Source of the DNA: Siderastrea siderea
Lineage: Eukaryota; Cnidaria; Anthozoa; Scleractinia; Rhizangiidae
DNA length: 64,000 nt
Direction of reading: 5' to 3'
Assembly (NCBI GenBank): GCA_964030785.1
Contig: OZ034975.1
Span: 36,903,069-36,967,068, forward strand
The stretch's first letter is position 1. Each line of letters begins with the position of its first letter. Below, in pieces: positions 11,437 to 22,600 of the stretch. The position numbers and the translations under genes were made by a program. A model generated the notes under the pieces. It saw only the letters and a program-made list of their open reading frames with translations. It was not told the DNA's origin and did no database searches.

Positions 11437-12451
11437 AATCCTCTCTTTCCCATTTCTATTTTTGAAACACTTTCAAACTTCACCCAGCTGCAGGTTACTC
11501 AATTGATTGAAGTTGTTAAGGAGAAAATTTTTTCAAACCTGGGAATATTATCCCCAGAACTGTTAAAATGCTTTATTTTTCCATTGTTTACAGTCTCACA
11601 ATCTCCTCGGTTCTAGCGTTTAATGTGACTCACTGAAGCTAAAGTGTAGAAAACAATATTGAAAGTGACAAAGCCCTGGAGATCTACAACTGTTCAAGCA
11701 AAAGTGTAATGGCACAAATAAATTCAACAAAGTCAAAATGATTATCACTGCCTCCAAGGCAGCACCTGGAATATGCCAGATCAAAAATTAATGATTCATT
11801 TCCATAAATGAGTCATTTCCACTGAACTCACAGAGATGTAAGCCATGTAGAATAAATATTTTGTAGCACTAGTTTTATTTAAGGCCTAAGCTCACTCCAT
11901 AAGATTTATATTTTAAGCTTAATCTAAGCCTGGTATATTTTAAAAGTCTAAAGCTGAAGCATATAATTTTTAGAAAGACGGATTTATAACAATATTTAAG
12001 AAGGACGGATTTGTAACAATGTAACGATAAGACAATTTATTGCCTAAAGCCTCATGAATCAAAAATATAATATGTTCACTTGAACAACATTGAATAAACT
12101 AGCGGTACGGAGTTCGGCAGCAAAACCCATTATTCTTAACTTTAAAATAACAAAAAAGAAACAATGAACAGCAAAAACAAGACCGCTGACACTTTGCCGT
12201 ATTCCTAAGAGTCTTACATGCAAAACGTGTCTGTTTTTTCTATTTTTTCTTGAACTGAACTTCAGCTTTTTCTGCCATTTTGTTTATCTTCACCTTAGCA
12301 TCTCGTACCCAGTTCTTCTCACTCTTTTCGCCGTAGCCGCGATTTTGAATACATCTCCATCCTCGTTGGAGACACGTGATCTGCTGTGTGCCAGGGTCTT
12401 CTCCCAAGCCGCCGCCATTTTGGAAAGCAAGAAGACCCTGGGGACGGGGTT
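11437..12451 (-). repeat. Right terminal inverted repeat of the 9.6-kb transposon
   Basis: It is the inverted counterpart of 2857-3950. The outer end is the AACC...CAGGGTC terminus next to the GCATCCACCCC duplication. The inner end abuts the 19-bp minisatellite. The arm carries its own version of the 42-codon frame on the minus strand. Confidence 0.75.
12290..12418 (-). CDS. Small open frame in the right transposon arm (42 aa)
   Basis: This is the mirror copy of the frame at 2890-3018. It starts MAAAWEKTLAHSRSRVSNED and ends GYEMLR at a stop in the same position. Differences from the left copy include R5W, M26I and M29T. The family is unknown, and it may not be translated. Confidence 0.3.
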   Translation of the reverse strand: MAAAWEKTLAHSRSRVSNEDGDVFKIAATAKRVRRTGYEMLR

Positions 12452-12462
12452 GCATCCACCCC

Positions 12463-14186
12463 GCCTTCCCAACCGCTTGTACACCCGAGGGTTAAACGAA
12501 GCTTCGAACTTGAACGTAACCGTTTTTAAAAGACAAACCCACCAAAAAGTACAAAACTATAGTGTTATACAGTTCACTGCCAGCTTTACACATGTTGTAG
12601 TATTTTACGTCTGGTTATCTTGAAGTTCCTATTTATCTCTATTCTGTAAATCAGCCAGTATAATTCATAAGTCATGTGCTTGTTGACGCGGCGTTTAACT
12701 GAATGTGAAGCTAGAGACAGGTAGAGTTGAGTATGCTTTGATACAGACGCTCCTACTTCTTATGTCCGTTGATGTCACGTTTTTCTTATGCTAACTAGTA
12801 TCTGGTCATCATTAACCTAGCAAATTAAAATCAGGAATGACTACTACAACACAAAGTCAACTCGAGACTCCCCTGTATCGCCTCAAGCCCACGGCTCAGC
12901 AGATCATTTAGCGCGCTACTCACGGGTAAAGCGCATATAATGCGATCATGCATTCAACCCTCCCCTGGGTACGCCCCTCTGCAACGCCATTGGAATGTTT
13001 TTTCTAGGAAGTTCTCTTTAGTGACAGCACTTGTTGAGCAATCATGCCTTTTGCTTCTATTTTGTTATCATTAAAACCGTCATTTAGTCACAGCAGTTGT
13101 TGCTTCTGTGTTTCTTTCTGTCGAGTCAGCCAAGTGTATTTAATATTATGTTAATAGACTTAAAATAAAGAATTATTTACTGGAACCAGAATTCTTTTCT
13201 GAGTTTCCTCTGTCCACACATCATTCTTTTTTCTTAAAAAAAAAAAGAATAAAAAAAGAATAAAAAAAGAATAAAAACCAAAATAAGCTTTAGGGATATT
13301 AGGAACAGGCAATCCAAGCAGTTCGTAGGTCAGTTGACGAAGTCAAAATTACAAATTTGAACAACGAAGGCCGGTTTATTGACAAGTGTTTGTACAACAT
13401 CAGTAATATCACTCCTTGTTCAAGTATTCATGTTCACTTACTGTTCCGGTCCAAATTACCGTTTGATTCAAGATTCTTCTTTTGTCCATATTCCCTTGAT
13501 TTCAGTCTTCTACTGAATCCTGATCCAGTGACTTGTGATTGCTGATCCCACATATCCGGCTCGTTACAACCCTGATATTTATTATTTTAATTCTAAGTGA
13601 TTCACAAAATTGAATGAATGGATGGTTTGTAGTTCAATATACATATTTCAGGAACTCGTAATGCAGACCAATATGTGAAAGCGTTATGACGGACTCATAC
13701 AAAGTTACGCCGGACATATTCGTTTCGAGCCACATTCTGCCTTAGACGTTTTGCTAGGTTTCGTATCACCTTTACTAGAAACAGTGTTTGGTTCTAAACA
13801 ACTAAAATTGAAATCAATTTATTTTGTTATTTTGCCTATTAAAGAACTCAAAATATAGATTAATATTTGAGACCAAAATGGCGGAAGAAGCATGCAAAAT
13901 CCCTTGATTTATGACTTCTTCCCGCCCAGTTAAATTCATTTTGAGCAACTTTCTGCCTTCAAAATTTTTGCTTGGTTTCTTATCACCTTTACTTAATACA
14001 ATGTTTTTAGTTCTGCTTTATATGTAGATCAAAATAAATGCTAACGTCACTGAACACTTAACCTGAAGATTAAATCACTCAGCCGGAGCAATTTACGTAC
14101 GGCTTAGATGCACAGCTTTCTCGTATTTCAAAAACATCATCACTGGAGCAGATTGAAATTATTTCACTTCCTTCTGTGACGCGAAG
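12463..14186. other. Upstream region of RTK gene B
   Basis: No gene is recognised. There is an A-rich low-complexity run (aaaaaaagaat units, about 13228-13275). A diverged duplication shares tttcttatcacctttact-like text near 13761 and 13977. The promoter of gene B should lie at the right-hand end, but no TATA box or other element can be asserted. Confidence 0.4.
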
Positions 14187-14262
14187 ATGGTCTGTAGTGT
14201 TCCCAAAGTTTTACACGTAACCCTTGGGATTGTTCTTTTACTATCAGTTTCTCGGCCGTTAG
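14187..14262 (+). CDS. Gene B exon 1: signal peptide
   Basis: ATG at 14187 begins a 25-codon stretch: a short polar and basic start, a hydrophobic core ([11 protein letters not shown]) and then SRPL, followed by donor gtaagt. It ends in phase 1, matching the phase of the two Ig exons. No other in-frame ATG with such a leader is seen nearby, so this start is preferred. Confidence 0.75.
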
Positions 14263-16556
14263 GTAAGTTCTTGTAAATATTCATTGTTGTGTTATAATCG
14301 ATGTTGTAATCGAACCACTGTTGTGTATAAAGGTTCTGCGGCCAGCTTTGTCGTGACGGACGAGTTTCTAAAACAGTCCCCTATGAAGTTTGTCCCTGAC
14401 TTCATCGTATCCACTGCGATGAACGCTTCGGGCCGACGAAAAATCGTTTTGGAAGGCGACCGATGTAACGGCTTGCGCTTTGAAATGATACGTAATCACT
14501 CTGGCAAGATCATTGAAGAATGCGTTCGTTAGCTGTAACTGCGATGATTACGGGAAACATATTCTATACTCTGTACTGTGTAAAATGTACAGACTTATGT
14601 TTTTTGACGCTTATTTTATTTTAGAATCCTTCACTTTTACAAGCACGCCTAGCAGTCCTAAAATAGTGGTGGAAGGAGTAAGCCGCAGGAAAACTTCTGT
14701 TAAACGGACCGGCGAAAAATTGTTTTAGAAGGCGATCGATGTAACGGCATGCGCTTTGAAATGATGCACAATCACTTCGTCAAGATAATTGTAGACTTCG
14801 TTCGTTAGCTGTTTACTGCGATGATTACGGGAAACAAACTCTGCACTCTGTACTGTGTAAAATTTACTGAATTTTCTGTTGTGTCTTTAGAATCGTTCAC
14901 TTTTACAAGGACACCTCGCGATCCTAAGATAGTAGTGGAAGGAGTAAGTGTGTCACTCGTTTGGACATACAAACTTGAATCAAATGAACGTATTCAGGAA
15001 GTCAGCTTCCGAAGACAGAAATCTGGGCAAATGGAGACACGAATAGCAACGTCGGCAAGAGGAAGCAGCATATTTGTATTCAACAGGAAAGAATTTACAG
15101 CGGCCTATATAGCGAGACGTTCTTCACGTTCTGCAACACTGGTTGTACGGAACGTTAATAGTAACGAGGAATATACATACAGTTTGAAAGTAAAGTACAG
15201 TGACGGTGTTCGCAGCAAATACCCCAGGTCTAGCGTATCTGTGATAGTTGTTGGTAAGTATTGCGTATTTATTTTATATATATATATATATTAAACTTTC
15301 TTTCTGTGGGTTGAAGAAAAGTCCGAAGTGTGGGCTTTACCTCGGTGTAAGAACCTGTGAAACTCACGGATGACGACCCGAAGTGTGGTGGATGAATTCC
15401 ATAACAAAATGTGTTCTTAAGCGCGAATTAATACGTTTGCACGTGCAACTATTTATATTTATTCATGGCAATCTGGCAAATTTTCAAATTTGTGTTATTT
15501 ATCGAGGTATATTTATAATTAGGCCGTCTAAAGTTGAACATAATTTTTCGGTTTCTTCAGTGTTTAATACTTGTGAAGGATGTGTATCTTCTATTTATAA
15601 CCTCGCTTTTTCGTTTAAAGCCAGGACTAAATAGCTATAAATTGGTGTTCAATGACATCAATAAGTATTTGACGAGAAATCAGCTATAAGTAATCTTCTA
15701 ATTATTTATCAGTGACTTGTATTGATTATATTGTTTGCGTACTATTCCATGTCATCGCTTACCACTGAAGGTAAAAATTACTCATTGTTGTCGTCTAATA
15801 TCGTGCTTACGTTATACATGTGGTTTGCGTATTCTATACCAACGGATGACGGCCCCATGGATGACAGTTTTCGTCCGGCAAATATCCCCTATAAAAACAA
15901 CTGAGCAACAGCCATAACAATAACAACAACAACCAACCGCAACAACGCGAAAGTTCGCAATGACCAAATAAATAAATGAACGAAAGAACGAACCAATTAA
16001 TAAATGGAGATTGAGTGAGTGAATGGCTGAATGAATTGATTAATTATTGAATTAACGAATAAACAGAAGTAAGTTTCATCCTGTTCATTAATTCCGGCAA
16101 TGATCCTAAACGACGAAAAATGAGAACAACTGTGTGATCTTTGTTTCACGGGATTAAACACAAAAGAAAAATGTGGTTGTACCTAAAACGGGATTCACTT
16201 TCGTGTGTTGCGTGATGAGGAACTAAAAACCTTCTTCAAACCACGTAATGAGGAGATGTTTCCGCCAGTAATTTCCGTTTATAGCTAGAGCTTAATTTGT
16301 AAGTGTACAATACAGGTTGTAACGCACCTTTGTGGCTTCCTTCCTTAGTTAACTAAAGAGGTACTTTAAGGACATCGTTGCGCCCACGTCGTTCGTGGAA
16401 ACGGCTACTTTTGCGATGTGTTGTTGATTCATTGCCATGGATGCCGAAAACTTTACCACGATCTACTCAAAAGAGCAAATTAAAGCAATAAATCTCTCAG
16501 TTCGACATTGGCTACCTGTAACTAACTAACTAACTAACTAACTAACTGACTGACTG

Positions 16557-16588
<32 letters not shown>

Positions 16589-16605
16589 GCTAGCTAGCGA
16601 GCTAG

Positions 16606-16639
<34 letters not shown>

Positions 16640-19600
16640 GAATAGATAAATAAACAAATAAATAAATAAGGAAAGTAAAAATAAAGCGGACAAATCAAAT
16701 GCAGATGGTTACAAGTTCCTTTTAAGAAATTGTTGGATTTAAAAATCCAACAATTACGCGTAAAGTAACAATTTTGCAAGTTCTCGGATAGGCGAGACTG
16801 GGGAGCAATGGCGGCGTGAAGACGTTTCAAAAACCCGTCCGTTTAATTCTTGCTGCTCGTGTGGGTAAATGGCCGAATTTATCGATATACTACTCAGTAA
16901 AAGAAGAGCAAGACAGTCCTCTGATAACTCAACAGGATCAAACTCTTCGCCGGAAGCAAAGAAGCTAAGAGAATGTGACCATTCTCCCGAAGACGAAAAC
17001 GGTGAAGAAGGTGAAGAAGGTGACGAAATTCAATCCGCATTGAATATGGCCGGAGGTTTTCAAAAGACTCTGCAGGATATTCTTAAGAAGCTTGAGAATA
17101 TCGAAAAGCTCGAAAAGCTTGACATTATCGAAGAAGCAGTAAATGATCTCCGGAAATCTTTTGACAAGCTTGAAGGAAGAATACAAACCCTCGAAGACGC
17201 CTACAAAACCACCAAACAAGATGTCGAGGGACTAAAAGAAAGTTTAAATGCAAATAACGAAGACAAACAAAAGACATCCGAGAGACTAGGAAAGTTTGAG
17301 GAAAAGACAAATTCCGGACTTACAGCCCTAGAAAAAGAGAATAAGAAGCTCAGTGCCTTGGTCAAGGAGATCGAGAATAAGAATCTGTACTTGGAAGCAT
17401 ATTCTACACGGGAAAATGTTAAGTTCGAGAACATCCCAGAGGAGGATCCGAAAGAAGACACGGAGATGGTGCTTCGCTCTTTTCTAGAAAGGGAACTAGG
17501 CTTCAGTGACGCTGCTAATGTTGAAATACAGCGAGTTCATCGCCTAGGAAAAAAGAAAGAAGAGAAACCCCGACCCATCCTTGCCAGGTTTCTACGCTAT
17601 AAGGACTGTGAAAAACTTTATTCGCTTGGTCACCGTTTGCGAGGAACCGACTTCAAAATGTACCAGGATTTACCATTCGAAATTGTAGAGCGAAGGAGAA
17701 CTCAGATGGAAACATTCAAGAAAGCTAAGCGCAGCAACATTCCTGTGGCTTTCAGCAAAGTTCAACCTGATAAACTGTACATCAGAGGGAAACTCTGGCC
17801 CGTTGGCAAGCCTCTAGAACTGTGAGTGTGTTTATTTACAGGCACTAAACCCAGATGAGTTTAAAATATCTTTTATGTAAACACTTCAATCGCCCAATCT
17901 ATTAGCTTTTTCAGCCACCCGATGCGCCATTTATAGAGAAATTGAAATCATGTTTGGCGGGCGGGAAACAAAACGGCTTCTGGTAAACGATTACCTCTCT
18001 TTTTTTCTTTTTGTCGCTTTGCTTGGGTCTTAACCGTTAAACCAAGCAAGTAAACCGTATACACAAATATGCTCTCCGGCAGAAAACTTTTTTATTCTTT
18101 TGTTGTATGTGGCACTTTTGTTTCCTTTTTTTCGCTCCTGTGTTTTTGTGTTTTTTTTTCTTTTGTGTCAGTGTAATGTACAGTGATTGCGGAGTTCTAG
18201 CGCCAAGGCAGGAAGGAATTATTCAAAGAAACAAACCAAAATATTATTCATGGCTCTGACAATAGCTTCGCTAAATGTCAGGGGACTAAGAGATAATATA
18301 AAACGTAGAGAGGTGTTTAATTGGCTTCGAGCAAAAAAATTCTCAATTTATATGCTACAAGAGGTTCATTCCACTGAAAACACTAATCACTTACGGTCGG
18401 CAGAATGGGGTTATCAAACTATCTTCAGCACCTACAAGAGCAATAAAGCAGGGGTATGCATACTTTTTAACAACAATTTCAATTTGCAAATTGAAAAGCT
18501 CTTTATTGACCCCTCAGGACGTTTTATCATCTGCGACATAAAGCGAATGAGAAATGTTTAACCTTGGCTTATATTTATGCTCCAAATGAAGATGACCAAG
18601 CTTTCTTCCTTGATTTCTTTGAGCACCTCACAGACTTTGAATGCGATGATGTTATCATAGGAGGCGACTTCAACCTCGTACTCGACACAGAAAAGGACAA
18701 AAAAGGCGGCCTCGCTAAAACGCATCAAAACAGTGTTAAAATCATACACGAATTTTCAGAGAAATTAGATCTGGTAGACGTCTGGAGGGTGCTGCATCCA
18801 GAAACTAGTAGATACACATGGAGACAGCGCCACCCAAAAGTACGCTGTCGACTAGATTTTTTCTTAATTAGTCAAAGTGCCGTCAACATCACTTCTCTTG
18901 CAGACATTGTTCCCGGTTACAAAACTGACCAATCCATGAATACTTTAAGCTTATTACTGCATTCTAATCCACGTGGACCGGGCTTCTGGAAACTCAACAC
19001 ATCTTTCCTAACTGAAATTGATTATGTCAACCAAATTAAGAGAACAATTCAGGAGACTAGAGATGAATATGAAGATGACGATTCAGTTAACCCTTTACTT
19101 CTATGGGAAATGGTAAAGTTAAAAGTGCGCGAGAAATCACTCCACTACTCCAAGATTAAGAAGAAACAAACCAACCAACGTGAAAAAGAGCTAGAACAAA
19201 CAATTGCCAAATTAGAGGATGATTTGGACAATAGATACGCAAACGACCCGCAATTATCTAACCTCGAAGAACAACTTAACAAAAAAAAGCTTGAACTTGA
19301 GAACATCATTGAATCTCGCACTAAAGGTGCAATTCTGAGATCTAAGACTAAACGGTATAACGAAGGAGAAAAGAACACCAAATATTTTTTTAAACCTTGA
19401 AAAACGACATTTTAAACAGGGGACAATAAGCCAAGTTAAAATAAATGACAATGAATTTGTTACCTCTGACGAAAAAATCTTATCTGAATGTGAGTTATTC
19501 TATAAGAACCTTTATACATCTAAACATAAGGCAAGCAATGATCATGATACAACAGTTTTTTTTTTCGGGCATGGAAACGACAATGTCCTTCATGACTACC

Positions 19601-22600
19601 AACAGAAGCCATGTGAAGGGGCGTTAACGGAAAAAGAATGTCTAGAGGCTCTAAAAGACATGGAATCAGATAAGACCCCTGGTACTGACGGCCTACCAGC
19701 CGAATTTTATAAGGTTTTTTGGAAAGACATATCTACTATCCTGATTAAAAGTCTAAACTACGCCTGTGAAAAGGACCAACTCTCAATAACCCAGAGGAGA
19801 GGAATCATCAAGCTCATCCCTAAGAAGGATGCAGAACCCTATTTTATTAAAAACTGGAGACCTTTGACCCTCCTCAATTGCGACTACAAAATAGCGGCTA
19901 AATCAATTGCCAACCGCTTGAAAGTTTTCCTCCCTAATCTTATCAATAATGACCAGACTGGCTTCATAAAAGGTAGATTCATCGGAGAAAACATTCGACT
20001 CATTGACAGCGTCATCTGTTACGCCAAAGAGAAAAACATACCCGGATTACTCTTGTTTTTGGATTTTGAAAAAGCATTTGATACGATAGAGTGGCCTTTT
20101 ATTAGGAAAACTCTTCAATACTTTGGTTTCGGAGCTAGCATCATAAAGTGGATAAATCTTTTTTATTACCGGCCAGAAAGTTGCGTTTTAAACAACGGGT
20201 GCATGGGCAACGAATTTTTTTGAAATACAAAGAGGTGTTAGACAAGGCTGCCCTCTTTCGCCTTACCTTTTTGTTTTAGCAGCAGAAATGTTAGCCAAGG
20301 CAATCCGTGAAAATGACGATATCAGTGGTATTCTCGTAAACAATAAAGAAATTAAGTTGAGTCAATATGCAGACGATACGACATTAATACTAGACGGGTC
20401 AAGGGAATCCTTAACAGCTTCCCTCAAAACATTGGACGATTTTTATGAAATTTCCGGTCTGAAGCTCAATGACAAAAAAACAGAAGCTCTTTGGATAGGA
20501 GCAAACTGCGGTAACGAAGAAATATCACTCCCTGGAAGAAACTTTAAGTGGCCAAAACATAAGGTTAAAGCTTTCCCTTGCACCAAGAGCCTGGTAAAAA
20601 GTCTGGTAAGCTTGGTCAAGTCTGGTTCAACCAGACTTACCAGGCTTTTGTGAAGAAAACAAGTCTGGTAAAAAGTCTGGTAAGGCTGGTTTTACCAGGC
20701 TTTTAGGGTGAGCCTGGTTGTATTGTACCACAGAAGCCTGGTAAGGCCGGTTTAGGGACGAAAATTATAACCTGAAAAGTCAGGTTGGTCTGGCTTAACC
20801 AGGCTTTTATGGCGAGTCTGGTTCGAAAAAATTACCTGAAAAGGTTGGTTAGCCTGGTTTAACCAGGCTTTCTTGGTACGTCTGGTTCAAAGACAAAACC
20901 TCAAAAACCTTGTTTGTCTGGTTTTACCAGGGTTTTCCAGAAAGTTTGGTTCGAACATATCATATGCACCTGAAAAGCCCGGTTAGTGTGGTTGGAAAAC
21001 ATCACAGTACTTGAAAAGCCTCAAGCCCAATGTTCTAAGAATTCAAAAACCTAGAAGCCCAGGTTTCCCTGGGCTTTCCAGGCTTTTGGTTAACAGTGTT
21101 TGACAAACGTTCCAAACAATTCTTATGCGCCTCAATGATAATTTTTATTGCAAACTGTAGTGCAATTTCGAATACATATTCTATGGAAATTCAAATGACC
21201 AGGGTACAAAATATAAACATGCACTACAATTGCCATACCACCAAAACCAACAACGTACTAGCCTGTTCCAGGCGTTCAGATAGTGGAGTGCGAGCGAAAA
21301 ATAAAGCGAGCGAAAGAGCGGGAAAAAACGAGGGGAGACTGGGGGAGAGGACAAGGGAACGCCTGTGAAATTATTTTTAAAAAGCTCATGACGGTATACC
21401 AGAATCTGGTATACCCTGTGATTGGCCAAATTTGACACTTCCTGTCAACACCAGAGGGTTGTTGACGCAGACAAGAATTGCGATATGGCGTGCCCGTGTG
21501 AAGGTCATCCTCCATCGAGTCACGCACGGTTAAATATCTGTTTACGGCAAGCGCTTAACTATTTAACAAATGTGGATACTTTACAAATGGAATAAAAAAA
21601 TTGTCTTCGAAACCTGTTTCTGGGAAGAGGTCTCATCGCCATTCTTCCAACAGGATTTGGAAATAGCTTGATCTTTCAACTTTTTCTAAGGTTAATCAAC
21701 GCATTGCAAAGAAACGCTGTTTCTAAGATATTAAATTGTGGTCAACTCCGCTTGTCGTAACCATGAAAGACCAAGTAAAACAGCTTCAAAGCTTCGGAAT
21801 TAGAGCGCTGGCTATCGGAGTAGACGAAGAAGAAGGAGGAAAAATGGATCGGCTAGATTGTTTATGAAAGTCCTCAAAGCCTGCTGTCGAAGGAATGGAG
21901 AAAAGAACAACAACAAACATATTGTAGCCATCGCAATCGATGAAGACGACGAAAATTATTCCGTCACAGAATGAAAAGCTTTCTATTCATCAATTTGATA
22001 AAACGATTCGTATATAAAGTCGTCTGTGATTCTCGTTACCTGTATTGGTCCAGCAGTGGAGATGACATTTGCGTTTCCGTATCGCAGAAAATTTTGCAAT
22101 GTTCATTCGGCATGTCAGATTTCTTAAAGCATCACCAGTACTTTTCCCAACGCTTCAAACTCGGGTGAAACCTACTTTGGTGAGCATAATTACATAACTC
22201 ATCTTGTTTACTTTGACCTGACCCTGGGTTCATGTTTCTCTGCCGCTGTCGGCGGTCTAAAGTGGGCGGCATGGGCTTTTTAAAATTAATTTCACAGGCG
22301 TTCCCTCGTCCTCTCCCCCAGTCTCCCCTCGTTTTTTCCCGCTCTTTCGCTCGCTTTATTTTTCGCTCGCGCTCCACTATCTGAACGCCTGGAACAACGT
22401 ACAGTGAATAATGATTATACAATGTATATCTTAACAAAACTTTCTAATACCAAATTGATTTTAAACATGGAGCAACCCTATAAACATTAACTAAACTCTA
22501 AGTTGGCTTATGACGTTTCAGCTTGACAAGTGACGGCCTAGGAATTAAAAATGGTTGTTACATTCGACACATTTACAGGTACACACACTGTACTTTGCCA

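Larger units (their letters stand above)
2857..12451. mobile_element. 9.6-kb Mutator-like transposon with ~1-kb terminal inverted repeats
   Basis: The left end starts AACCTCGTCCCCAGGGTC and the right end, reverse-complemented, starts AACCCCGTCCCCAGGGTC. Immediately outside both ends is the same direct 11-mer GCATCCACCCC (2846-2856 and 12452-12462), read as the target-site duplication. The inverted similarity continues inward for about 1 kb (2857-3950 against 11437-12451), with some diverged blocks. Very long inverted repeats plus a 9-11-bp duplication are typical of Mutator-like elements. No transposase is recognised, so the superfamily is inferred and the copy appears non-autonomous. The interior carries SAM-domain exons, a second inverted structure, a 205-bp satellite and a 19-bp minisatellite. 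A foldback-type or composite element is the main alternative. Confidence 0.7.
15254..16777. other. Gene B intron 2, left part
   Basis: No exon is recognised. It contains a (TA)n run near 15277-15291, an (AACT)n-type microsatellite and a perfect hairpin just before the L1 insertion. Open frames here are short and unrelated to known domains. Confidence 0.5.

Noticed and set aside
10944..11616. Overlapping forward frames of 162, 87 and 138 codons
   Set aside because: They are products of a 19-bp tandem repeat with no stops; no domain and no splice context.
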